In this document: in pieces, positions 44,591 through 54,266 of the stretch
Layout of the letters: each line of letters begins with the position of its first letter
Numbering within the stretch: position 1 is the stretch's first letter
Notes under the pieces: generated by a model
Told to the model about the DNA's origin: nothing
The model's input: the letters and a program-made list of their open reading frames with translations, nothing else
The model's database searches: none
Made by a program: the position numbers and the translations under genes
Assembly (NCBI GenBank): GCA_021018995.1
Contig: CM037597.1
Coordinates: 35,156,936 to 35,220,935, forward strand
Length of the DNA: 64,000 nt
Reading direction: 5' to 3'
Source: Chloranthus sessilifolius
Taxonomy: Eukaryota > Streptophyta > Magnoliopsida > Chloranthales > Chloranthaceae

Positions 44591-44955
44591 ACCAAATCCT
44601 CGAGGATCTGAAGTCAAAACTAATGCTCAAAACTTCCAGTTGGAATTAAATTGAAGAACTGAAAACTTCCAGTTGATGCTAAAAAATGTGAATAAGAGAG
44701 AGAGAGAGATACCAACTAAAGTGAGAATGAGGAGAGAGAAACGGAGATCGATCAAAAGTGCAGCAAGAAATCAACCAAATCCTCAGATATCTGAAGTCAA
44801 ATCAATGGAAATTGCGATCGGATCCAAACATCCAATAGAAGAACTGAAAATTGCTAATAACTCTGAATAAGAGAGAGAGCGAGAGAGATGATTACCGATT
44901 GAAATGACAAGACAATGAGGAGAGATCAATCAGAAGTGCAGCAAGAAATCAAACT
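44591..44955. repeat. Imperfect tandem duplication of about 180 bp near the CACTA-A right end
   Basis: CCAAATCCTCGAGGATCTGAAG (44,592) and CCAAATCCTCAGATATCTGAAG (44,774) start the two units. Each continues to GAAGAACTGAAAA, GAATAAGAGAGAGAG and AAGTGCAGCAAGAAATCAA. The reading frame of 65 codons here is repeat-derived. Confidence 0.7.
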
Positions 44956-45520
44956 AGAGAACCTAAAAATAGGGGAAATAAAACAAAATCCATGAACATA
45001 TTCTCGAATTTGTATGCTCACCAGGCTTCGACCACGATGGTCTTTTAGCTCCGTCGACGTTCTTGGGCTCCTCCTCGGCCTTTGGGGTTATTTCGATTTG
45101 CCTTTCTCTTTAGTAGTGGGTTTCGATGCCTTCCTGGGCTAAGATTAAAATCTACGTTATGGTTGTGATCAAATGACGAGCACGAAGAAGCAAAGAATAT
45201 GCATTAGGGTTTCACGCAAATGAAGATCCACAGAGAAGAAGACGAGTCGACAAGATGAAGAGAGGGTTTCTGGTAGGAAGAAGAATAGGGATCCCGGGCG
45301 AGTTATGTTTGGAAATTGATATTTGGGCACCCAAATATCATTTAGAAACCTAGGTCATAGGTTCACTCCCGCTTCCATGCAAAAACGGCATTTAAGTGGG
45401 CCATTGTATTGGATACACATCAGATTTGGGTCGTTGCATTAGTTAATTTATTTACAATGGTCAGAAATCGTGATTATTTTTAAGCAACTGGTATTATTTA
45501 TTCTTCATTTTCACGTAGTG

Positions 45521-45666
45521 CTCTCTCTCTCCCAGCTTTTCTCTCTGTCCCCCGCTTCTCCCTCTCTCTCTCCCCCCCCCCCTCAGGCTCCCAATCCCAT
45601 TCCCAGCCCAACCCTCTCTCTGCCTTCTTTTCTCTCCTAGTGCAGCCCACTCTCTCTCTCTCCTAG

Positions 45667-45704
<38 letters not shown>

Positions 45705-45800
45705 CCAGCTTCTCTCTCTCCCAGACTCCCAATCCCATTCCTAGCCCAGCCCTCTCTCTGCCTTATTTTTTCTCCCAGCTCTCTCTCTCTCTCACTAAAC
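45521..45800. repeat. CT-rich low-complexity tract of hAT-1
   Basis: TCTC runs with CCCAGCTT and GACTCCCAATCCCATTCC(C/T)AGCCCA, the latter word appearing twice (about 45,580 and 45,725), so part is an internal tandem duplication. It directly follows the CACTA-A right end. Confidence 0.8.
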
Positions 45801-46081
45801 TCGGCTCAAGTTCTAGCCCAATTAGTACCGGGCTGGATTTATCATTGGCCCGAATGGTAAAAAATTGTAAGGTAAAAATTACAAAAGGCCCGCCCGGCTC
45901 AAGTTCTGACCCGATTAGTACCGGGCCGAGTTCATTCGGATCGGGCTCGAGCTCAAACATCCCACAATCGGTTGGGTCGGGCCTGGATAGGATATCAAGT
46001 CAGGCTTGAGCCTCACTTTTATTCTAAAAATTATTCGGGCCTATAAAAAACCCGGCCCGAACTGGCCCGTTGACAGCCCTA

Positions 46082-46492
46082 ATTGTAGAGAAAGGGTTAT
46101 CGAGATTCGAAACTACCTATATATAGAGAAATGAGAGAATTTTTGTTTAAATATAGTATTAAGTAATAATTCATCCTTAGATATTAAGAGAGAGGACAGG
46201 AAGTTATTCTTAAACAAATTATTTCAATTAAGAGAGATTTATGTTTTAAAAAAAAAAATTAAGAGAGATTTAAGTGAGAAGTTAACTTTAGTAGATTTAC
46301 TCTAATTAAGAGAGAGAGAAATCATATTCTAACTAAAACAATAAAGAGAGATGCTAAGGATATTTATTAACTTCGAATCTTAGGAAGTTTGAGTTTTGTT
46401 TTTCTTCAATTTTGGGTAAGGCTTGTATGTTTTACACACACACAAATATTATATAAATATATAAATAAATAAAGTAAAATAAAATATAATTG

Positions 46493-46524
<32 letters not shown>

Positions 46525-46835
46525 TATGCGTATTGAACTTTAGACCTAAAGGACTACAACTCACGCCTCAACCATTTAAACACCACATCATTTAGTATTA
46601 GAAATTCAAAATTTTATTATATCCTAAAGGGGAGTTATTTTAGGAAGTTACACATTTTTAAAATTCTTGACAATTAAAAAAATTTAGAGAGAGAGAGAGA
46701 AGAGAATATAGGAGCTCCTTATATATGACCCAAAAGAGAGGTTGGCTATTTTAGAGATAATTTATACCAAATTTCTTGGAGCATTATTAACTTTTATAAT
46801 AACTCATGGAGAAAGAGGTGTAACTTAAAGGGTTA
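46082..46835. other. Flank between hAT-1 and CACTA-C
   Basis: AT-rich with GAGAGA tracts, resembling 9,661-10,679. It contains a TA tract at 46,494-46,517 and a SINE-like segment. No gene. Confidence 0.5.
46518..46592 (-). repeat. tRNA-derived SINE-like fragment
   Basis: The - strand reads GATGTGGTGTTTAAATGGTTGAGGCGTGAG, with TTTAAATGGTTGAGGCG in the place of a pol III A box, and then AGGTCTAAAGTTCAATAC like a degenerate B box, followed by a TA-rich tail (46,494-46,517). The order and spacing fit a tRNA-type SINE head. No full SINE or TSD was confirmed. Confidence 0.35.
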
Positions 46836-47985
46836 CACTACAAAAATAGGGTCCTACACCGACGGCTAATATATTAAGCCGTCGGCATAGGGTATCTCTA
46901 TATATACCACCATCGTGGGTTTTTTTTACTCAAATCTCCCTCCCTTCTCAAGAACTCCCCTATAGCCCTCTCTTCGTCCTCCGTTCTCACTCAACCCACC
47001 CTCTCGCCCAACCCTAAACTCTTCTCGCCATAATTTCTATTCGCCCAAATACTGAGAGATCAGAGGATCGTTGCTGATCATGTAAGTGTTCTGATCCCCA
47101 TCGCAGATTGAGAGGTTAGAGGATTTGTGTCATCATCATCTTCATCATCCTTTACAGGTAGGATGTGATGTTTGAATATTTTTATTTTTCTAATAGCTCA
47201 GTTCTATGGAGAATGTGATTTTTGAAAGATTTTTTATACTTTTTTATTTTTAATTTTAAACTTTTTCTTTCAATTCCTATTTTTCTTGTGATCGATTATG
47301 CAATTTAGGCTTCATAGTTTTTTTTGCTTTCTTGAAGGGCAACTACGCATCTATAGACTCAATTACTAAGCAAGTGTTAAAGTTTGCTATTACATGTTAA
47401 TTGCTCAATGAAAGGGCTAAAGTGCATGAGAGGGATTGTTTGCTTACACTTATTGAATGACTAATAGTGGTGGATGTGGTTCGATTGGTGAAGATTTGGA
47501 CCTGCTATCTTGATATTTGTATCAAGATCTGAGTTACGGTTTCACCAGATTTACTGCTCTTCTTATTTATGTTGTGATATATGGACAATAAGCTACCATA
47601 ATAATTTTTGCTGATGAGTTGTATGGTTTATGTACAGGATGTTAGTGTTGCAAGATGCCTGCACAGTAGGTATTTGATAATAGACCAATGAGGAAGGAAA
47701 GTTGTGTTATCTCTTGTTTATGGTTATTTGATATGAACTAGAAATAATACCAAAAATGTCCATTGAGTATTATTTTTTTTTAAATACTTTAATATCAGCC
47801 GATTTGGCCGGTATGTATTCCCTATAATCAATTCGTATTCCCTATATTCAATACGTGTCGGCTTGGAACCCGGCCGATATGTTGTTATATATGTGTTTTC
47901 AAATCTCACTATACGTGCACGCACCTGATCTGGACACTAACCCTGCTGAGGAGTATCCATGTATGTCTTTGGACTAAATTGTTTT
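46836..47985 (+). mobile_element. CACTA-C: left end and 5' leader of another CACTA, split by Tekay-2
   Basis: CACTACAAAAATAGGG at 46,836 is a CACTA terminus. A perfect hairpin CCGACGGCT...AGCCGTCGG (46,859-46,885) is a typical subterminal motif. A TATA-like CTCTATATATAC (46,897-46,908) precedes a C/T-rich leader and a donor-like CATGTAAGTG (about 47,077-47,086). The right end is not in the window. Tekay-2 is inserted at 47,985, and text after 63,722 may continue this element. No transposase domain is visible in this part. Confidence 0.6.
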
Positions 47986-48310
47986 TGTGACAGCTCGAAT
48001 TTTGATACCCCAAAATCCGTGCCATTAGCACGACCCTCGAGGTCATGCTCCATGAGCCTGCACGGAACATTGGTATGCCCAAGCAACAATAAAACAAAAT
48101 AAAAGCATTGAAACTGATAACGAACTAAATCTCCAGTTCTACTATATAATCACCAAAAATAAGTAATCCAAAAGATGGTTCTGATCTCATGCCACTGCAT
48201 GAGCAAAAGAGCTCACCTGAACCATCAATGACGACATAACAGTCACCCTGGATGGTTCGCCAAAAGAATATCTCATCATTTAATACATTTTCTCAACATA
48301 GGGTATGACA

Positions 48311-48414
48311 TACCTCAGGAGGGGACTCTGAATCCTCCCCAAGTACGTAATCCGAATCCTCCGGATCTATGCCTCCCAAAGTAGTAGCAATCGCAAGCAC
48401 CGAACCTGCGATGT
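48311..48414 (-). pseudogene. LTR peptide frame, 3'-truncated copy
   Basis: The - strand reads IAGSVLAIATTLGGIDPEDS and then DYVLGEDSESPPE before the deletion joins unrelated sequence. It is the homologue of the frame at 58,189-58,299 and shows the same EDSDYV..EDSE core. Confidence 0.4.
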
Positions 48415-49403
48415 ATAGTCTAAAGGGTGAGCTACATCATAGCTCAATAGGGAAACAACCGAATGAACATATAAGTTAATCTCTCACTTGTATTCCATGA
48501 CATTTAGAAGCATGATTTATCAATGAAATATCTGGAAAATAATTTAAATGATCGAAAAGATGAACTGAGTGTAACTGTTACTTTACATGGGTTTACTTGT
48601 TCTCAACTTGCTCACAAAAGACAATGATTGGCCTAAAAACTTAAATCATAAATTAAATAATCCTCAATTTACTATAGCCTCGAACTCCAATGGAATACCC
48701 TCTATCGTCGTCTAATCAGACCATTTTCATTTCCTTTTTCATTCATTTAATACTACCCAGGTCTCTTCCTCATAGGCAATGGGGTACAAATCTTACATAC
48801 ATCCCTGGGATGTCTAACTGGTGTACAGATTGGCCGCCGTACCGGTCACGGATATCCTGCCGAGTCAGTCATAGGTATCCTACCGCGTTGGTGGGGTATT
48901 CTCCAAATCTTAAATCAAAAGTATACTACATATAGTTATTCACCGTGTGATTGTACTAATTATATTATATTAGACCTGATCAATTCTCATTTACTTTACT
49001 TCATACTTTTCCATACATCCCTTAGATGTGACTAGCTCAATGCATCACACAGATGCGCATATAACATTCACATCCCTTGGGGACGTCACATACTTATATT
49101 ATGATTTATTTTCTTACTTAGTGTTCACACACACACACGCTTAAGATTCATATTTTTAAGGCATAATTGCTCATTTCTATATCACTATGCTCTTACAATT
49201 AAAGTACATATTCAAGGCATTCCCTACCTCAGAGCAAGGCCATTAACAAAAATGTCTCGATATCATATAAGGGGTCAAGCGTAACAACTATGCGCCAAAC
49301 CTACATTATATGGATTACAATACTCTTAGAAAAGCTTACAAAGGTCTAGGGAATCATGAGTCTAAAGAACTAATAAAAATAAAATAAAAATTATGTTATA
49401 CCT

Positions 49404-49640
49404 CGCGCGAGCGATCACTATTCCTCACGCGAGCGATCACTATTCATTGCTCCAGCGATTATAATCGAGGTCACTTGGGACTCACGCGAGCCCTCGCTCA
49501 AGCGAGCTTACCTTTATAAAAGGTCCTCACTCGAGCGAGCACAGGACTCATTTTCTCATTATATTTTGTCTCCCTTTCCTAGCGCAAGTAAGCTATTATA
49601 ATCGTGCGTGGGAGGGAAGGCTACAGCTACCGCTCGAGCT
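49404..49640. repeat. CTCGCGCGAG / GCTCGAGCGAGC palindrome cluster, Tekay-2 3' LTR
   Basis: Repeated CGCGCGAGCGATCACTATTC units and inverted GCTCGAGCGAGC words, strikingly GC-rich for this window. Equivalent clusters are at 59,284-59,545, 61,102-61,320 and 62,856-63,120 in the other LTR copies and at 52,496-52,610 after pol. Confidence 0.85.
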
Positions 49641-50240
49641 TCTTGAGAATAATTTCTTACCCTCATTTAATACCCTATTTAATACCAAATTAAATCAACA
49701 ATTTCTACCCTATTTAATGTTCATAAAAGCATAGAAACATACCTTAAATTATCAAATCCCTTCTAGATTTGATTGAAGATCAACTACACTCAAGTGGGTT
49801 TCAAAACCCCTTCTCCAAACCCTTTTCTAGATCATCCACAAGCTAAAAACTAAAGGATCTTCTTCAATCTCATCACCACACCCTCCTCATCATCTGTATT
49901 TAAGATCCATAAGGTAGATCTTACCTTTTGATCACAAGAATGTCCCTATTCACAAATCTCTTTCCAAACTAAACCCTCTTCTTCTTTCTCTTCTATCTTT
50001 TCTCTCTCTCAAGTTAATACACTGTATGGGACTCCCTCCCCCTATCTCTAACTAGTGTAAGGCTATTATGCTAAGCACACACACCCATACTAGATGTCTT
50101 ATTTTCACCTAACTTTCATGTAGAACATATACACCTAAGAGTGTATATAGTAAGTATAGTTTCCTTGTGAACCACAAACGCCTTAGCACTGTTCATGGTA
50201 TACGTGACCTACACAGTACACAAAAATCAGTGATGTTACA

Positions 50241-50252
50241 TTCACCCCACCT
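50241..50252 (-). other. Tekay-2 polypurine tract
   Basis: The - strand reads AGGTGGGGTGAA immediately before the 3' LTR start TGTAACATC. Confidence 0.85.
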
Positions 50253-50955
50253 TATAAAATTTTCGTCCTCAAAAATTGACAAGACAACTCACTAAGCTAA
50301 ACCACACATAAGCAATAGGGAGGTATTCAAGCCTTGAAACAATGATAGCCCAGTGAAGAAAGCATTTGGTGTTGAACAGGGTACCCACCTAGTCTAATCA
50401 TCTAATCAAGCATTTGGTCAGAAGTGACCCACAACCAAACCTGCATTAAAGCAACAAGCCTTAAAGCAAAAAGCATTAAAGGAACAAGCACTCATTATCC
50501 CATTAAAACAAACAACCATAGTAGTCATTCCCAACCAACCTGACTATCACACGTAGTGATTTTTCATTTTCTCCTGTGAATACCACCTGTCATAAAAACC
50601 TTCTCAAGGGATTACAAAAGTAGTCAAGCATGACTAGTCAGATTTTAAGTACCTACATTAGAAAACTACACATAACCACACAAAGTGCATTACAAATTGA
50701 TTCATTCCACATAAACGATTTTCATTCACATTATGTCATGCTCAAATTACCCATGTGTCGAACTGAAAATAGAACTATGACCCCGACATTTAAGTTAAGT
50801 CATCAACCACATAAAATCATCAGTGTATCTACTAACAAAATTGTGACAACCGTGTCACCATAGTTTGAATGATCTACATCTTCATATTCACATCAAAAGT
50901 TTTATAAATATTACATTAAAATTTACAAAAAAGAATTTAAATCACAGATGACGAA
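50253..50955 (-). other. Tekay-2 3' untranslated region
   Basis: AT-rich, no coding signal, between the extra ORF stop and the polypurine tract. The equivalent stretch of Tekay-1 is 36,590-36,952. Confidence 0.6.
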
Positions 50956-52278
50956 CTAGTCGTCACCCAGCTCATACTCATCATCGTCCTCCTCCTCATT
51001 GTCATCATCATCATCGTCACCAACCTCCTCCTCGGCAAGCCCCCCCGTGGTAGTTGCCCTAGTAGCAGTACCCGAGCTAGACGCACCCAAAGTGGCACCC
51101 CATAACTCATCGATGCGCATCCGGTATGTCTGTGGAAAAGCATGGCTCATGAGGTCGATGAGAAGTGCCTCCTGAAACCTCTGGTGTAATCGAATCTCCC
51201 TCCCTTATAGAAGGATATCTCGCATCATGCTGCCGTCTGTGGTAAGGAAGGGCTGTGAAGACGAAGTGGAGGGAGCAGTTTGTCCAGTTGGTGGCGGTGG
51301 TTGAGCCGCCTGCAGAGCGACCTGACGGTCTATGTTCCTCTTTTGACTATTTTGGAGGCTCTTTAAGTTCCTACTTAGATCTTGGGTGATGAATGGGACG
51401 ATGTTATCGGTTAGGACGGGCTCGTCCACTCTAATCTCAAAACCCTCCTTGCCATGACGTAAATCGATGAGCCTTAAAATCAGACGGGCGTAGGGTAGGC
51501 GGTTTATAAGTGGAGGAACGGCACCCTTCACATTCCTTCTAAAGGCATGCACAATGCCCTTTAGAGCCACCCTAGGGGTGCTAAACCACCGCTTGTGAAA
51601 GGCGGAGTGCAAGACCCTCAAAAATGATTCACGTCGCTCCTTCTCGTGACCAATTGGGTATAAGTTTTTCTTAAAAATGATGTCTAAAGGCCACATATGT
51701 GGCGGCAACTAGGACCTTGTGATAAATTGTCCCAATGCGATAATGCCGCCAGTAATGTCGGCGATAATAGTCGGGAAGTCAATGTCTCTGGGGAAAGGGG
51801 GCTGAGAAAGTGGGTCCTGTATGAAGGTGTGAGGACAGTTCATGGTGATAGAAACGTCGGTATCGCCAAAGGCAAACGCCCTCCCATCTATTTCAAAGAC
51901 AAGAGTGGTTTCATTGTTATTGGTTTTAAGGGTTTCATAAAATAGTTTAACGAGCCTCGGATAGTACTCAGCTCCAAACGGTGCCAAAAATGATCTCATA
52001 CGATTATTGGTGAGGTAATCCGAAGTTCATTTTGTGGACGTAGGATCCCAAAAGAAAGTGTGATGTATTTCCCATTCAAGTTCAAAAATTTTCACCCCCC
52101 ACCAATCATTTGGTTGGCCCGGTGCAACTGGTTGAGGTGGTGGAGGTGGTGTAGGTGTTGGATGTGGTGGAGGTGTTGGAGGTGTTGGAGGTGGTGCTTG
52201 TGGTGCCTTACTACGAGAAGACGGCAGTCGAACCACTATCTTCTTCCTAGGTTAAGGGTTAGGGCTTGTAGAAGTCAT
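50956..52278 (-). pseudogene. Tekay-2 extra ORF (aORF), homologous to the Tekay-1 aORF
   Basis: One frame of 441 codons from ATG 52,278-52,276 to a stop at 50,956, interrupted by four in-frame stops and no frameshift (near 52,252, 52,027, 51,709 and 51,205). The N-terminus is basic then strongly proline-rich. The core reads NDWWGVKIFELEWEIHHTFF, EYYPRLVKLFYETLK, FEIDGRAFAF, HMWPLDIIFKKNLYPIGHEK, RLPYARLILRLIDLRHGKEG and DEPVLTDNI. The Gln/Pro linker, coiled segment and very acidic tail (EEEVGDDDDDDNEEEDDDEY) match the layout of the Tekay-1 aORF. It is the same sense as pol and lies between chromodomain and polypurine tract. The protein class resembles putative plant transposon proteins found in plant retrotransposons (named from memory). 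Function unknown. Confidence 0.78.
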
Positions 52279-52480
52279 CACAAGGTTTTTCAAACTAAAT
52301 TAAGGAAATTAAAGGGGGATAAGGGTAGAAATCACCTTTCTAAGCTTTTCTAATGGATCGAATTCATCGAATCCGGCTTGAAATCGCACGTAGAGGACTC
52401 CCCAAAGCGAAAACCCTTAAACCCTAGCGCCCAAACCCCTTCTCTCACGTGAAGACATGGGCAGAAATAGTGAAAGCCCC

Positions 52481-52488
52481 TATTTATA
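52481..52488 (-). promoter_or_regulatory. TATA box of the Tekay-2 extra ORF
   Basis: The - strand reads GTATAAATAGGGGC, a strong plant TATA box about 200 bp before ATG 52,278. It follows the last palindrome by roughly 10 bp, as in Tekay-1. A GT donor-like AAAGGTGATT is visible at about 52,334-52,343. Confidence 0.65.
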
Positions 52489-52495
52489 CTCAAGC

Positions 52496-52610
52496 CCTCG
52501 CTTGAGCGATATAAGTCCTCGCTCGAGCGAGCAAAGAACTATTTTGGCGCAGGATTTGAATAAGGCTCATGCGAGCGAGCTTAAGTGATCGCGCGAGTGA
52601 GCCCAGAAAT
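52496..52610. repeat. Palindrome cluster between pol and aORF, Tekay-2
   Basis: CCTCGCTCGAGCGAGC, CTCGCTTGAGCGA, GCGAGCGAGC and GATCGCGCGAGTGAGC words, the same set as in the Tekay-2 LTRs and unlike the GATCGATC set of Tekay-1. Confidence 0.85.
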
Positions 52611-52860
52611 ATTTTCTGGCTCATTTTCTTCTCTACTTTTACATTTCTATGGTCCAAACCTTAATTTTTCTTAGTATAAAAATTTCCTTTTATAATAACT
52701 CTTGTAGTCACTGATCAATGGATCAATTCAAAAGAAACCACCATCCATAATCACTCCTTGACAAATTGAGTGTTGATTTAAATAGCATCAATTCTTACAA
52801 TTACGTAACAATTGTCCTCTTCTTTTTTTTTTTTACAAATTCAAAACAAAGCCAAGCTAT

Positions 52861-54231
52861 CTAGCTTTCCTCAAACAACTTTGGATATTGTTCTTTCACA
52901 TCCGCTTCACGTTCCCAAGTTGCTTCTTCAGTTGGATGATTCTTCCATCGAACAAGCACTAAAGGAATCACTTTCATGCGTAACACTTGCTCTTTTCTAT
53001 CCAATATCTCAGTCGGTTCTTCGATCATGATCATATCTTCATGCATTTCTAACGGCTGACCTCCCAAGATATGGGAAGGGTCATTCACATACTTTCTGAG
53101 CATAGAGACATGAAAGACATTATGTACCCTATCAAATAATGGTGGCAATCCAACGCGATATGCGACCTCGCCTACAAGACCCAAAACCTCAAAGGGTCCA
53201 AGCTAATGGGGACTCAACTTGCCTCTCTTTCCAAATCTTATAACGCCTTTCATAAGCGATACCTTCACAAACACATGCTCGCCAACGGTGTAGTCCACAC
53301 TCGTTCTCCTGATATCGGCGTAGCTCTTCTGTCTGCTCTGAGCCGAGTTAAGTCTCTCTCTAATCATTCGAACAACAATGACGTTATCTTCAAGTAACTC
53401 CGACCCCAAAATAAATTTTTCACCGGTCTCTTTCCAATTGATAGGCGATCTACATCGCCTCCCATAGAGAGATTCATACGGTGCCATTCCAATGCTCGCT
53501 TGGAAGCTATTGTTGTATGTAAATTCGATCAACGGTAGGTGTTGATCCTATGATCCTTGTAATTCAATCATACACGCTCTGAGCATGTCTTCAATCACCT
53601 GATTTACTCGCTTTGTTTGCCCATCGGTTTGCAAATGGAAAGCCGAACTAAAATCTAATCGCGTACCCATGCCTTCTTAAAACTTCTTCCAAGACTTTGA
53701 AGTATATAATGGGTCACGATCAAAGACGATGCTACTAGGAATCCCGTGTAATCGTACTATCTCCTTCATGTACAACTCCGCGAGTCTTCTTACTATGTAT
53801 ATCGTGTTGTAGGGCAAGAAGTGTGCTGACTTGGTTAATCGATCTACGACTACCCAAATGGCATTGTATCTCTTTACTGTACGTGGTAGTCTCATGATGA
53901 AATCCATGGAGATTGATTCCCATTTGCACTCTGGTATGGGTAGAGGTTGTAATAATCCAGCATAATGTCTATGATCGACTTTCACTTGCTAACATGTCAA
54001 ACACTATGACATGTACTTAGCTACATCTTGCTTCAAACCTCTCCACCAATAACTCTTCTTCAAGTCTTGATACATTTTTATGATACCAGGGTGGATTGCA
54101 TATTTCAACTTGTGAGCTTCATCAAGGATAGTTTGCCGCAGATCGACATCATCTGGAATACAAAGACGGCCCTTGAACAATAAGGAATCATCTTCTTTCA
54201 CTGAGAACTCTTGTTTGATGCCTTCAATCAC
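52861..54231 (-). pseudogene. Tekay-2 integrase with chromodomain
   Basis: Read leftwards: zinc-binding part (AIHPGIIKMYQDLKKSYWWR, 54,231-54,004), SISMDFIMRLPRTVKRYNAI with the first Asp, SSIVFDRDPLYTS with the second Asp (53,985-53,677), then GQTKRVNQVIEDMLRACM near 53,600, where the catalytic Glu is Lys. APYESLYGRRCRSPINWKET and the GPY region follow. The chromodomain ([37 protein letters not shown]) ends at the stop at 52,861. It is very close to Tekay-1 over the chromodomain. Stops separate the pieces. Confidence 0.9.
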
Positions 54232-54266
54232 ATCTTGTGAATCTTGGTTAACTTCGGGTCTTTCAT

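Larger units (their letters stand above)
11204..45520 (-). mobile_element. CACTA-A: En/Spm-type DNA transposon interrupted by Tekay-1
   Basis: The left terminus CACTATGTGAAAAT at 11,204 and the inverse of the right terminus CACTACGTGAAAATG (ending at 45,520) match, and both are flanked by CTC (11,201-11,203 and 45,521-45,523). The CT-rich surroundings make that 3-bp TSD weak evidence alone. The transposase pieces fit one element: a TNPD-like gene begins at 42,593 and a TNPA-like gene spans the Tekay-1 insertion, both on the - strand. Removing Tekay-1 leaves about 12.2 kb, a normal size for an autonomous CACTA. It also carries a CACTA-type MITE (12,912-13,055), a captured RPS23 fragment (11,916-12,104) and further exon-like sequence. 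The transposase genes are decayed. Confidence 0.85.
10680..46081. mobile_element. hAT-1: non-autonomous hAT element, split by the CACTA-A nest
   Basis: The left end reads AGGGCTGTCAACGGG (from 10,681) and the right end is its inverse CCCGTTGACAGCCCT (to 46,080). The right end carries the terminal A; the left counterpart base (10,680) is G instead of T. The flanks are identical 8-mers ATTGTAGA at 10,672-10,679 and 46,082-46,089, the TSD length of hAT. Inner sequence near both ends is rich in CGGGCC-type words. Without the inserted CACTA-A the element is only about 1.1 kb and has no transposase, so it was mobilised by an hAT transposase made elsewhere. Confidence 0.8.
47986..50240 (-). repeat. 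Tekay-2 3' LTR
   Basis: Plus-strand text runs TGTGACAG to TGATGTTACA, the inverse of an LTR beginning TGTAACATCA and ending CTGTCACA. It aligns with 57,811-60,145. A deletion of about 60 bp at 48,312-48,314 removes the end of the LTR peptide frame and the hairpin. The palindrome cluster is at 49,404-49,640. Confidence 0.92.

Noticed and set aside
49404-49640. CRISPR-like appearance of repeated palindromes in the LTRs
   Set aside because: Repeat length and spacing are irregular, copies are degenerate, and the context is a plant LTR; this is not a CRISPR array.
51205-51708. Apparent methionine start of part of the Tekay-2 extra ORF at 51,708
   Set aside because: The codon there is TTG directly after an in-frame stop. 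It is an internal piece of the longer frame starting at ATG 52,278.
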